A DNA stretch of 64,000 nt from Gonium pectorale (lineage: Eukaryota > Chlorophyta > Chlorophyceae > Chlamydomonadales > Volvocaceae): assembly GCA_001584585.1 (NCBI GenBank), contig LSYV01000020.1, positions 899,107 to 963,106 of the forward strand, written 5' to 3'. The notes beneath the pieces are model-generated. The model saw nothing but the letters and a program-made list of their open reading frames with translations, searched no databases and had not been told where the DNA came from. Numbering within the stretch: position 1 is the first letter of the stretch; every line of letters starts with the position of its first letter. Position numbers and translations under genes: made by a program. Below, in pieces: positions 17,830 through 29,881 of this stretch.

Positions 17830-20369
17830 ATGGATTCTAATGACATTTTCTTGTGCGCGAAGCACGCACTCTCGCTTCTTCAGGCCAAGCTCGCCGATGT
17901 GCGCAGCAAAGCGTCCTGCCCCGATGCTTCCCAAAACTTGCGCGCAAAGGCATCGCGCATCATTTCGGTATACATCCGGCAGCTCGAAGAGCTGCATAGC
18001 GATGTGCGCACCTTCCTGGGCCAACAGCTGCGCGGGGCCGACGCAGCAGCTGACGCCGCCCAGAGCCTGCTTCGGAAGCTCAGGGAGATGGCGGAAGATC
18101 TTCCCGGGCTGGAGGCACTTGAGGAGGGTGAGTTTCTGGGGAGCGAGGGGGGAGGGAGTGAGGCGAAGAGTGATGGGGGCATGGATAGGAGGGCCAGGCC
18201 CGAGATCTTCGTTGCCTTATTGCAATGGAACGGACCCCGCTGTCCGTGCATTTATGCAGTATCGTTGTGGGCGTGGGCATGGAGGCGAGGCGGCATGGGC
18301 GGGGGGAGGCAAACTTTGCGCCGCACTGTGCCGCACAGTGCCCCAGCCCCGGGCTTGCTTACGATCCCCGAATGGGCTTGAGTGGACAAGGGCAGCTGTA
18401 CCTCTCCTCAAAGACTGCGGCCCCGCCCCGGCCCCAAGGCTGTCCGTCGGAGCTCGCGGCTCGCGTCCGGGCGGCTCGTGCGGCCAAGCTGGAGGCTGAT
18501 GTGGCCGCGATGCAGCGGGCGGCTGCAGGGCTGCCGCCAGGCACGCCCGTCCGCTGTGCGGCCCTGGAGGCTGCTGTGCGGGAGCTGGCGGCCCGAGAGC
18601 AGCGCCTGGGCTTCCACGCGAGGTGGGGGTGTCATCAGGGTGGAAGGCGTTCTCAGTCATGTTACAGTATCGCGATGTATGTGCGCCGGGCGGCGAGGGG
18701 GAAGGGGGGAGGAGCCGGGCTCAGGCCTGTCGGCCCAGGTGCCATGGGGCACAGTGCGCCGGTTGGGTTCCTCTTCGCCTTACACGTCGGCAGCAGGGAT
18801 GGTCGCTCGGGGTTTGCTCCCCGTTGAGGGATAGAAGTCGATGCGGATTGCCCGCAGGGAAGGGCTTTCGGCTCAGCTTGGTGCATCTTGCTTGCCTCGT
18901 GGGTCCTTCGGAATGCGGCGCAGGCTGGCAGCGGAGGTGGCGGAGCGCTTCGGCACTTGCGGAGCCGGTGAAGGCGCCGCGGGCGCCATGAGGAGTCCCA
19001 ACGGCGGCAATTCGACCGGGCAGCTACCGTACAGTTTGGACAACTTTGCTTACGGCTCAACGCCGTACGCCACGTGGCTCAAGGTGGGCCCTTCCCGCTG
19101 TGTCTACGATGGTCGGCTCCCTGGCTCGAGCTGACTGCGCTTTGGGACACCCGGATCGGAGTGGTTGCCGTCCCGGTTACATGCACCTCCGTGACCTTCC
19201 ATCGTCAATCGTCGATACGAGCTGTCGTGTGGCCATTCAAGACATCATGCAGGCACTCATCCCTGCGACGGTGCTGGTGCCCGATGGTGCTGCAGGTGCT
19301 GTCGGCCGCGGGGGACGCAGTGGAGGCAGCCATGGCGACGGCGGGTCGCGAGTACGTCGTATGGGGCAGCTCCTGCGGCTGGCTCGTGCTGTACGGCGCC
19401 CTGACGTACGGCTGGCGCAGCCGCGGCGTGGAGATCCTGGCGTGCCTCCACGAGACCGCGGTGCAGGTGGCGGCGCAGCTACCGGCTGGTGGGCCTCCAG
19501 GTGGGCGTGGCGCTGAGTGCGAGGAGGCAGTTAAGCATCAGGACGCGGAACAGAGCTCCGAACGGTGATGCGCAGTGGCGGGGCTTGTGGCGGGCTTGGC
19601 GGCTTTCAGTTACGGCGCCATCTGTGAACTTTAAATGTCAGAGCAAACGGGCTGCTTGCTGCGTACGTCATCAGTAAGGTGCATAAGCTATCATAGCAAC
19701 CACCCACCGCTGCCCATCACGCAGCAGACTGCCGCAGCACGGTCGCGTTCATGCGCAGATGGACCTCCCGGGCGCTGCTGAACCATCCCAAAGGATTCAA
19801 ATCGTCACGCGGGGATGACGGATGGGATCCGGCGAGCGGCCAAGGGATTTGTGCAGCTTGTGGTCAGAATACGCTCGTTGCAGCAAGCATTGTCCGCTTT
19901 TGACAGCCTCGGCTGCCAGCTTGTTCGCCGACGCCCTTAAACTCCCATCGTACGCTCTCCCGTGCCTCCGCCTCGGCGCACGCGCACACGCTCAGGTTCG
20001 GCCGCTGCGTCCTTCCGCTGCGGGGACCTGCTGCTGGACGACGTGTCGGGCGCGGGGCTGGTGCTGCTGGCAGACCAGTGCTGGGACCCGCAGCTTGCAG
20101 CAGCTGCGGCCGCAAAGCTGGGGCGGGAGCTGCTGCAGGGAGCCCTCTGCGTCTCATACAGCGGGGCGGCGCTGGAGACGGTGATGGCGCCGGAGGTGGC
20201 GGAAGCTGGTTCCGTTAGCGGGGGTGAACCACGGGAGGGGATGGGAGGGGGTGCCGACGAGGTGGGGTCCGGAGGTGGCAAGGGCCGGGCGTTTGAGGAG
20301 GTGGCGGTGGTGCGGGCACCCGTCAGCTGGGCCGAGGCGCAGCCATTCAGGGTCTTCCGTCGCTTGTAG
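17830..20369 (+). CDS. Predicted SAM-dependent methyltransferase-like protein, 402 aa, with helical N-terminus
   Basis: Five exons, 17830-18127, 18439-18622, 18924-19083, 19296-19488 and 19996-20369, total 1209 nt with every splice phase matching. The ATG sits in a good context (CCACCATGG). Residues 1 to about 185 are mostly helical and charged, possibly coiled-coil ('LLQAKLADVRSK', 'KLEADVAAMQRAA'). The C-terminal half looks like a class I methyltransferase fold: strand 1 with a Gly loop in 'YVVWGSSCGWLVLYGALT', an acidic end to strand 2 in 'SRGVEILACLHETA', then 'FRCGDLLLDD' and 'GAGLVLLADQCWD'. The Gly loop is not the textbook E/D-x-G-x-G-x-G, so activity is uncertain. It is loosely reminiscent of DOT1-like methyltransferases, but no specific substrate can be inferred. 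It is transcribed divergently from TBCD. Confidence 0.75.
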
Positions 20370-23067
20370 GTGGGGGGGGGAGGGGAGAAGTCGCGAGGTA
20401 CGGGCGTGCGGCGGCGGGAGTTCTGCAACACTGTGAGCTGGGTGTAGCAGTTTTGCTCCAGAGATCAGGCAACACAGCTGCCGGTACGCTCACCTCGCCG
20501 CGTCCTTGGCAATGCTCTCCAGCAGCTGCATGCGTGGGACGCCAGAGCCAGTGCCACGTTGCAGGGCACGGTGCTTGGAGCCGTCACTGGGCAGCCCGCT
20601 GAGGCGCGCAGGTAATCGACGAGCGCGGCGGCACTGTGCGGGAGGCAACGGGCACAGAGCCATGCACATGGCGGCAGAGTCGGCGATGCCGGCTGGTGAG
20701 GTGTGCCGCACGCACGGGCCGTACATTTTGCCGTACACATGTGCGCAGGATCCATTCTTCCCTGGTTGGGTGGAAGGGCTGCGCTGCGGAATCTGGCGTG
20801 GTCGGCTTGGTATGAAGTCCGTAACTTGTTCCATGCTCACGATGACTCGGCGCAGCCACACCGCATTACGTGTCGCCAGCCATCATGCCTCCCAGCTTGG
20901 CACTGCATGGCAGCGCATGCCCTACTCCCCGTCTTAGTTGTGGGGGTGCAAGGCCAGCCTCACTGGGACGATGGCGGCTACGTGATCCAACGGATCAATG
21001 TAACCCATTTGACTTTCGGCCGTCGCGCCGTCTCTCCCAGAGCGGGCGCGGCCGGTTGGGCGTTGCGAATGAGGGCGCATGCTGCTGCGTGTGAAGGTGA
21101 CGAGAACGTGACCGGGTAGGTTGGGCTAAGGATGCTGCAATGAGCGCGAGGCCGTGGAATGCCGTATGCTACTGACCGTGGCATTGAGGTGGTCCTCGGA
21201 GGGCTGACAGCTTGGGCGGCTGCGGTGAAGGGGACTGAGTAGTCCTACAATGTATGTGTGCTTGCACAACATCCCAAACATAAACTTTGGTCAGCTGATT
21301 CTGCATGCAAGCATCGTAGAGGTGCTGGCCGTACTCGGTCGGAGTCTCGGTCTCGGTCGGAGTCATTTGTCACATTTGTTGCGGCGGGCTCCTCCGCTCT
21401 CGCCATTGCTGCGGTGGAAGAGGCAAACGTCCTCGGGCGTTTTGGGGACCTGCTTACGTGTGGCCAGCATGCCCTCATGCCACTTTGCATGGTTCATGCG
21501 ATTTTGCTGCCAGACGCTGACGTTAACTCATACCAAGCTGTCTCCGGGCTGTCCAGGCTGTCTCTTGAGCCTCACATACAAAACTGATGGTGGTGTCGCC
21601 GTCCCGATGTCGGCAGTGCGCTGATGCATGGTCCGGGAAGAGCGGCAGTGTGGGCCGGCAGCGCGGCAGGGTGGGGGAACCTTCCGACTTTCATTAGATG
21701 GGAGAGGCAGGGGTGTTGGGAGCGAAGGGTGGCGGCGAGTGCTAGCAGAAGGCACGACTCCGAGGATGCAGCCGCGGCGCTGCTGTTGTAGCATCCCCTC
21801 GGAATGCACACAGGATGCGCCCTCCGATGGGTCGAGCTTTACTGACATGGACGCGGGGCCCATTCCCAACACCTCAACCGATTGCTGCACTGGAAGCTGC
21901 CGCTTCATGCCTCATCACACATGAACCCCCACCTGCCCCGCCCAGCCATGCGTCCGCGTGACCGGAGCCACAGCCGTGCTCCTGATCCGCCTTTGCAAGA
22001 CGTGGGCAAGCGGGCCTGATCCGCCTATACAAGACATGGGCAAGCGGACCCCGCGGCCCTGTTGCAATGTCGCTGGCCCTAGGTTGCGACCGTCACATCG
22101 GAGCACAGGGCCACGGGCCAGCCTTGCTATCTTCCTTGAGAGGGAATTAGGAGCCTGCGCAATTCCAACCCGGCTGAAGGGCCTGGGATGTTGGGCACGT
22201 ATCCCAGCACAATGTGCTAGGGATCCGCGCATTTCCCCTGCCCCTGAACTGGCGTATGTATCAAAACCCGCCTCATTCCCAACATTGTCCAGAATTAGGA
22301 AAGGCGGGCCCAAAGGCTGGGTCCGAGTGGTGGCGGGTGCAAGTCGTTGGCAGCCTCCGCCGCCAGCTTCATGCCTCCCCACCGCCGTCACACCTGCACA
22401 TTCCAGTGCGTGCCCGCAAGGCCAACGATAAACAGCAAGCGGCGTCTGCACGCAGTGAGGGCAGCCGCTCGTCAGCGCTGATTGACGGACCCGCATGTCG
22501 CACCGGTAATCATGCAGGAAGCCGCACTGCTGCGTCACTCGTGCGCCTAACGCCCACCGCGGGGGGCCCGCCCGCCACTGTGCGAGCCAACACATGCGCC
22601 GGACATCGCGAGATGCCGCCAGGTACAGGGGCATTGCCGGGTGTGAGTGCTAGGTGCTAGTGCCCCTTGCCCTGAAACCGGCCGACAATGGACAAATGAA
22701 AGTGCGCTACGTGGCAGGGAGGTTCTATTGTACACGATACCACAGCAACACAGGACAAAGGCCGACACAGTCGTACGAGGCACATCACAGAGCCTTGACA
22801 TAGAGAGATGGGACGACGAGATTACGGACCATATGAAGAGCACGAATACGAAGTAGCTTTGACGCGTAAGGAGAGGCAATGTCATAGCACCGTAGCACCG
22901 GGCATGGCAGAACAAACAGGGCTGCGTGCGAAGCGTGACACAGCCTCACCCCAGCCTGGACATGGGAACTCTTCCCGGCATGTGCAACTCAAGATAGATA
23001 GCTTATCGTGGCATTTGGACTTTACGCAAACCCTGGGACCCGTACGCTACACGCCCCCACGAGCACA
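20370..23067. other. Convergent intergenic region with unassigned open frames
   Basis: Lies between two converging genes. Possible exon-like pieces include a minus-strand frame near 20600-20490 ending 'MQLLESIAKDAAR' before GTGAGC, and a plus-strand frame near 21390-21540. Neither links to other exons in a way I can defend. A TGTAA at about 20996 could serve the plus-strand gene. A tandem duplication lies at 21979-22047. Confidence 0.45.
21979..22047. repeat. Tandem duplication, about 34 bp x 2
   Basis: Two adjacent units share CCTGATCCGCCT, CAAGAC and TGGGCAAGCGG with about four differences. No coding role is apparent. Confidence 0.65.
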
Positions 23068-26000
23068 TTAGTCGCTGCCTCCACCCCCACCTCCACCTCC
23101 ACCGCCGCCGCAGCCGCCTCCACCTCCACCGCCATCCCCGCCGCCACCCCCACCGCCGCCACCACCTCCACCGCCACCACCATCCCCACCGCCGCCTCCC
23201 CAGCCACCGCCATCCCCACCGCCTCCCCCCCAGCCGCCGCCGCCGCCGCCGTATCCGTAGTCCGGGCGCTCGTAGTATACAGCGTCGTACCCAAAGTAGA
23301 TGGGCGTGTAGTAATCGGTGCCGGCCACGACCGCCAGATCCCGGCTGTTCCGTCGCTTGACGCGGTGCAGCCGCATGAAGCTGACGCCGGGGCCCGACGC
23401 CTCCTCCCATAGCACGTCGAAGGTCTGAGACATCAGTCCCCGGCACTTGGGCTCCGACAACAGGTACCAGAGCGGCGAGACGTCGTCGTCCAGGCTCGGG
23501 GCGGGCCGTGACTGCGACTTGGGCGCTTTGGCGTCGGAGATGTCGGACGCAGAGGGCCCGGCCAGGAGCGCGGCGCTGCCCGCCAGGCGGTCCAGTGCGG
23601 TGCGGTGCGGCCGCAGGTAGCTGTGCGGGTCGGAGGGCTGGAAGCCCGGAGGGCCTGCGATGGGCGGGATCGGGGCGGGTGCGAGGGACGGGCGTGTGGA
23701 CCGAGGAGTGACCGGGGTAAGACGAGGTGGGCCGTATGCGTGCTTGTTGCCATAAGGGGGGTGTGGACGGTGGGGGCGCATTGGGGCCAAAGGCGCGTGC
23801 ACAGGCTTCAGAGGTGCCCCCCCTCACAGCTATCGCTCTCCCAACACGCTGGCGCACCTGGCCGCGCGGACTCCTTCCACAGGCCCTTACGAATGACGAT
23901 CTCCTGCAAGTAAGAGTGCTGCGAGAGAGGGAGGGAACCAAGGACCCGCGCTGGAACAGCGGACATGAAGCCACGCAAGCTTGCGCTCAAGCAGTCCCTT
24001 TTTCCGAGGTCAGCTGCCCGCATACCGGCATGCCTTAACTAACAGCAGGCAAACCCCGGAACCAATGGTGTGCCCCCCCCCCTTGGATGGGACACGCGCA
24101 CACATACGCACCCACCAGCTGAGCGCAGGTCGGGCTCTGGATTTAAGGTACATGATGTCGTTACGCCAGGCCATGCGGGCCCATGCTGCGGCAGAGCCCC
24201 CCCCCCCTGCTCCGCTCCGCCGGGCCTCACCTCTGCCCCTGTCGCCCTCACTGATCGCGCCGGTACGCCGCAGCCTCAGGCGTGCGGACACTCCCGTCCG
24301 TCCTTCCCCGACCCGGCCGTACGCACCCCCACGCCCGCACCACACCTGGTCCCAGGCGGGCAGCTCCATGAAAAAGGCGAGCGACACCAGGGAGGCGTTG
24401 GCGTGCCTGGAGGGTGCCGAGGGGCCAATGGGGCGGGGCAGGTGCGGGGTTGGAAACCCGTGCACATCCCCGAGGGTGGTAACCAGCAGGGAATGACCTC
24501 TGGTATGACCGGTTCACCACGCCACCGGCCGGAGTCTCAGGGGCTTTTCTGCCCCTGCAAGCAGGTTTTGCAGTCGTTGCCCCATCCTCCCTTACGCATA
24601 GCTGCAGCAACAGGCCGCCAGGCACGCCGCACCCGCCCGCCGGATGTTGCGGGGCACACGTTTGGGTCGCCGGTCGGACGGCCCAATCAGTTCAATACAC
24701 GACCGGCCACTCACTCCAGTGTCATTTGCCGCATTCGCTGCGCGCCGATGCAACAGGTCCCGCAGCTGTTGAACACGGGCTCCGCGCGCCCTGCCGCCAG
24801 CCACGCCGCGTAAAGCGCATGTGCGCCGGCGCGCTGGACGGGTTTGCCGACAAGAGGCCAGGCCAGCTCTGGCAGCACCTCTGTCAGACGCGCCAGGGCC
24901 GCCTGCTGCGCACTGTCCCACTTGGGCACGCAGTCGAATGCCTTGTTGACGAAGGCCGTGGGGCTGGTGGGCGCCGCCAGCGGGTAGGGCACCGACATCG
25001 GCAGCCAGGCCGTGTCAGCGGTGGTGTATAGCTCGCCTGGGAGGGAGGGGCGGACGAGGGGGTTGGGGCCGGCGCGCGGAGAGCGGACCCGAAAGCTGGC
25101 ATGGGCCCGGGGAGAGGACCTGGCTGCCTCCCCTGCCGCCAGTCCCAGCCCGCAGAGGCCCAGATGTACGACCTGTGCGCCATCCCCACCGCTCGCTGCC
25201 TGTCATCCCGCCCTACGCCGGGGGGGCGGGCGCGCCCAGCCCCGCCCTCCGCTTACCATACGCCGCCTGGTAAAGCTTGGCGGTGGTCTCAAAGGCCGCC
25301 TCGAAGGACGATCCGCCGAAGGGCAGCTCCAGGTAGTCGGGCCGCCAGGGAAGGGACTCCCAGTTGCCGCCGAACAGCCGCCGGCAGGCAGAGCCGTACT
25401 GCCGCGACAAAGGACGCACAGCGTGGCAGGCGGTCGGAAGGACGGATGGTGGCAGCGGGGACACAAGGACCGTACGAGCTTGAATGTGCGTATGCGAAGG
25501 CTTCGGTGTGTACAACATTCACACATACACGTCTTGGCCGTCCTTTCAGCACCGTTGGGGCCATAGGGGATGATGGCTAGTTGCGTGACGCACCTGCCCC
25601 GCCATGCCGATGTGTGTGTGCCAGATGAGGGCGATGTCAGCGGCGGGCACCAACGTGGCGGTGGGGTGGGCCGCGTGGAGGGCCAGGAAGCGGCCGTACC
25701 TGTGCGGAGGCGGTGGTGGTGGTGGACAGTTAGCTGGGCGAGGCGGGGAGGGCATAGAACTGGGGCAGAAAGACCGTGGGAATGCTGAAATCCAGCAGCA
25801 TTCTCCGACTAGGGGAAAAGGGGAAGGTGCGTATTTGCATCAAGGCAGCCGTGTCGAGGAACTCGTGAGGACCCGGCTCGCGCCACACCGCTCCCCTCGT
25901 TGGCAGGCTGCGACAGGCCGTAGGCAGTGGGGGCCATCTGACAGCCGCGCTCCGTCTACGAAGCGCTGCGCCTCTGTCTGCTCCCGTCCCGACAGCATAC

Positions 26001-27355
26001 TCGCCAACCCACCCTCTGTCTTGCCCCTTCCCCGGCCCGCCGCCCACCTGGTCTTGGCCCGCTCCAAGAAGTCCTCGTCCAGGAAGCGAGGCCGCAGCCA
26101 GGTGCGCAGCTGCCACGACCAGCGGGCCATGGCTGCAGCCTGGGGAGCGGGGTCGGAAGGTGTTTGAGCGGATAGAAAGGATGTGGAGCCCGTGTGCGAA
26201 CATGCAGCAGCGGCCGTGGCGACATGCGCTGCGCACTTCCTAGGGTGCACGGGCCAGGACGAGACGGCACCTATCTATCTGAGCGGGAGGTGGTGATGTT
26301 TGTTATGCCGACAAGGCAACGTTGGAGGCCGCCAGGCCCCGCGCGGCTGCTGCCGTTCCCCGCCCCGCCGCTCGAGGCCGCAGGATGGCACCACCGGTAC
26401 TCACCACCTCGACGGCGAACGCGGGCCGCTTGCCGGCAGTCAGCTCGTGCGTTAGCGCGTACGAGCTCGGGCCCGGCGCCGGCGGTGGCCAGTGGCTGCC
26501 CTTACCCGCCTCGGCCTCCCACTCAGCCCGCGAGTCGATGCCGAAACCGAAGGGCGACTTGTACTTGCCGGGCTCCGGGACCTCTGCGCGCTGGTAGGCG
26601 GCGGGGTCCTGGCGGTGCACGAACCTGCAATGTGGGGCGGGGGGGGGAGCGGCACCGCTAAGCACGCAGTCAGCAGGGGCTGGGCACTGGACACACTAGA
26701 TAGTTCGCGAGGAGCTCTGGGCAGTAGCTGCGACCCGGGGGACTGGGGCGAGGACTGCGAGCCGGCGCGCCAATGGTGGGCAATGTCAGACCCCCTGCAA
26801 GCGCCTGCGGAAGCGGCCTGTCACGGCACCCACCATGCAAAGGCCACATCCAGGGGCGGCACCGTGTAAGTGGCGACGGACTTTTTGGGGCTGGCCACCA
26901 CCGGGATCCATTGCTTCTCGTATCGCAGGGCTGCGGTAACGGCGTAGTATCCGGTGTAGAGGCCACCTGGGGGATGCGTGAGGGGCGGGAAGGGAACGGC
27001 CGTCGTGATAGCGGGGAATGGGGGCCGGCGCAACTGGGGGACGCGTGGTGGGCAAGCGCGGTGAGAGGGGAGGAAAGAAATGGTGGCGATGCACTCTGTC
27101 AAGACCACTTCACATGCAAGCTTTATCGTGGTTAAGAGAGGGACAGTTGTGGGACTCGGCGGGACTCTGACGGCGCAGGTTCACCGCAGCTCCCTGCCCA
27201 GCGATGCGCTTGCCGCGATGCGCACGATCTGCTGATAGCATCTTGCCTCGTGGGAAAGCATCGACCGCGTGGAGGAGGCGCAGCATTTCTTGTATGTAGT
27301 TGTTTGCGGGAGCAAACTTCTTGCCCTGCGCCTCCAACGCGCCCTGAGACTCCAT
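23068..27355 (-). CDS. Glycine-rich domain-containing protein (GRDP, DUF1399 family)
   Basis: Exons with matching phases: 27355-27247, 26966-26834, 26624-26405, 26139-26048, 25699-25594, 25398-25257, 25036-24715 and 24406-about 24330; then about 24185-24117, about 23910-23862 and 23654-23068. The DUF1399 signatures are present: 'LDVAFAWFVHRQDPAAY' across the exon 2/3 joint, and 'VPAADIALIWHTHIGMAGQ' in exon 5. The last exon ends in a Gly tract of about 60 residues broken by Trp, Asp, Met and Cys, after 'YYERPDYGYGG'. Plant GRDPs are linked to stress and development, but their biochemistry is poorly known (family knowledge). Intron 1 needs a GC donor (CGAG|GCAAGA) to keep frame. A 5'/3' fragment of this gene is duplicated at 33880-35139. 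The borders of exons 8-9 are uncertain. Confidence 0.85.
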
Positions 27356-27461
27356 GGCAGCTGACGTTTTTGTCCGATGCCGGAGGGTTGAGAGTCTGCG
27401 GAGCGACTAGCTCATGCCGGACCGCGCGTTGACTCGACGCAGGAGTATTAGTTACCACTGC

Positions 27462-27472
27462 AAAAATATATA
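27462..27472 (-). promoter_or_regulatory. TATA-like element upstream of the GRDP gene
   Basis: Reads TATATATTTTT on the minus strand about 107 bp before the GRDP ATG. It is the only such AT run in the nearby promoter, so it is a plausible TATA box; assignment is by position. Confidence 0.45.
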
Positions 27473-28619
27473 GTATACGCAACATTGGAGGATCCTGTGC
27501 TTTTGGAGCTGTAGCGTCGGGAAGCCCTACGGGCAGTTAGAATCAACTGCAACGGGAGGAAGAGCCGCGTTCCCGCATCGCGTACGGATCGGAAATACCC
27601 CAAGCTGGGAAGCTACTGCTATACACCTCTGGTAATGGGTCCAGAGAGAACAGTGTCACGAGCCACAACAACAGTGCTCCGCGCAGTAACATACATCCGT
27701 CAAGGTCCGGAGTGGGGCGGCGGCGAGCACGCACTCTACACACTCAACCCCTGAATACCCACGGACGTAAACATACATATGCGCCTTAGGCAGTACGTTG
27801 GGTCGTGGCATGCATCAGGTGTCTGCATTTGCTGGCAGCAGAAGAAGCAGAAGGCAGCAGCGACCGCTGAAGTTTGATAACTCCAGGCCGCAGGACCTGC
27901 CGTTTCTACTGGGCTGGTTTCGAAGCAGTCCTTCCTCCCCATTCTGTCTTGCTTGTGCACCTGGTGGTGATCGGGCGGGTCAGCGGGTTGGCGGGCGGCG
28001 CGGCGTAACGTCGGGGATACAGCTGGGCGGAGGCTCCAGCGCCTGCGTCTCAATGTCAGTACCGTTGTTGTACTTTGGGGCTAGGCTCTTTGCTCCCCGG
28101 TGGTCTTCACAGACGACATGTTCGTGTAACATGATGGCGCACGCAGCGCACGCTGGCACTGACGACTGACTGCACTTGCGGAAGGCAGGGGCCCAAGCTT
28201 CAGTCTCTGTGCTAGTACCAGCTTACCTGTCCTCTGGTGTCATAAAGCGGGGGTGACCAGGGTTGCTGGCCTGCACCGATGCGTACGTGGGGCCATGTGA
28301 GGTTGGCTTGCAGGCGCATCCAAGCATGGCCCTGGCTCCTAGGCAGCGCGCGGCGGGGCGTACGTGGGCCAGGACGCTGGCTCTGGCCCACTCCGTGGGG
28401 CACCAAACCAACCAGGGGAGAAATCAACCATCCAGCAGCTGGGGAGTAGACCTAGCTCGCTGCCGTACGCATCACAGTATGGTGCTCTAGGTTGCAACGG
28501 AAGCAGCCACATCAAGTTCACCATGTTTCGCCTCTCTGCCGCAAGGCCGTTCCCCGTGCCGTAATAAGGACATACATGCACATTGTTGGGATACAAGCCT
28601 TTGCTTGGCGTTTTGTGAC
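27473..28619. other. Intergenic region with a possible unlinked exon
   Basis: A minus-strand frame near 28330-28225 ends 'NPGHPRFMTPEDR' directly before GTAAGC, as an exon might, and a downstream frame near 28050-27990 reads 'IETQALEPPPSCIPD'. I cannot connect them into a gene. Nothing else is recognised. Confidence 0.35.
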
Positions 28620-29839
28620 ACGTGCCCCTGCGAACACTGTCTGACCCCAGACAGCCCTCTTAAGCCGACCAGGACGCCGCTCTCAGCCAGCGTCGGACGG
28701 CTTTCCACAGCAGAGCCCTTCTATGTGGTACCGCCCGTGTCGCCATTGCCATCACCACCATGTTGGGCAGGTCAGCCATGAACCGCTCCGCTAGCATGTG
28801 CTCCCCACCACTATGGCCTCGTCCGGCACAGTTATGCCCTCCTCCAGTGGGGGAAGGCGGCCGTTGGCGCCCTCACGTACGAACGTCCAGCAGTACCGTA
28901 GTCCATCGTGTGGACGCTCACCATGCTCCAAAAACCACTCCTTCAGCTCGCCGTTCATGTAGTTGAAGGTCTCCAGCATCGCCCGGATGCGGTCCACCAG
29001 TACCACCAGCAACTCTGCCCTGCTGTAGAAGTCCAACCCGGAATTGCCCGTGGCGCTGAAGGGAACTGGGGTGGCGTCAGATAGCAGGAAGGCCACTTGC
29101 TGGGGATCCATGCCCGGGGCCACCAGTCTCACGTAGGACACCCTCGACCCGCGCCTCCCCGGCGAGGGCGGCGCCCTTGCCGTACTGCTGCCAGGACGAT
29201 AGCTCATTCTCCAGCTCCTCTCGCTGCTCCAGCATGACCGCCCGCTCCTGCTCCAATCATGCACGCCCCTCCCGCTCCCGGTCCAGGTCCTGCTTGTGGG
29301 TGGTAGCCTGCACCTCCACCTGCGCCAGCCGGCGGAGCAGCGCGGCCTGCTCAGCGTCTCCTGCCATCTGAGCGGCGTTGGCAATCGACAGCTGATGTTG
29401 CAGGTTGTCCGCAGCGGCTTTGCTCGCCATCAGCTCCGCTTGCACCTACTCCTTCTCAGCCTCCACCTCCATCCGCCGCTGGTAGTGCTGGCTATACAGC
29501 ACCTTGTGCGCCGCCGCAGCAGCGCTGAGCTGCGTCTGCCCGCTCCACAGCCCAGCAACGGTCGCTTCGGCCTTCTTCACCTGCGTCTGCAGCTGCGCCT
29601 TCTCCACCTCGCAGGCCGCCAACAGCTCCTCGCCCTCCAACAGCCGGCGGTGCAGCTCGGCATATGCTGCCTCGCGCGCCCCCAGTGGCTCCTGGGCCAT
29701 GGCCTTCTCCGTGTCGCTCGCCGCCAGCGCTCCAGCGAGCCTGCCCTGCTCAATAAAAGCCTCCACCCAACGATTGTATAGCATCCTTACCTGAGTCTCG
29801 TAGGCCTGCTTCTCGGCCTGGGCCTCGTCCGCTTGCAGC
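28620..29839 (-). pseudogene. Degenerate coiled-coil gene, left arm of a 2.5-kb inverted repeat
   Basis: Read on the minus strand it gives a long Ala/Glu/Gln-rich coiled coil ('QTQVKKAEATVAGLWSG', 'LQHQLSIANAAQMAGDAE', 'EQREELENELSSWQQYG') followed by a helical region containing 'GMDPQQVAFLLS' and 'WFLEHGERPHDGLRYCWTFV'. In-frame stops interrupt it after 'EVEAEKE' and after 'DREREGRA', and the frame shifts near the C-terminal part, so it is not a working gene as it stands. I do not recognise the family; a captured host gene or a retroelement structural protein are both possible. Confidence 0.7.
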
Positions 29840-29881
29840 TCTGGTCGGCAAACCCCTGCCAGGCCGACTTCAGCTCAGCCC

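Noticed and set aside
21915..22634. 239-codon minus-strand open frame
   Set aside because: No recognisable domain, and it contains a tandem DNA duplication; it looks like a chance frame.
23068..24711. Reading the GRDP region as two genes, because an in-frame stop follows 'RMRQMTLE' near 24711
   Set aside because: A consensus GTGAGT donor lies exactly at that stop, and splicing restores phase with the next exon, so one gene is the better model.
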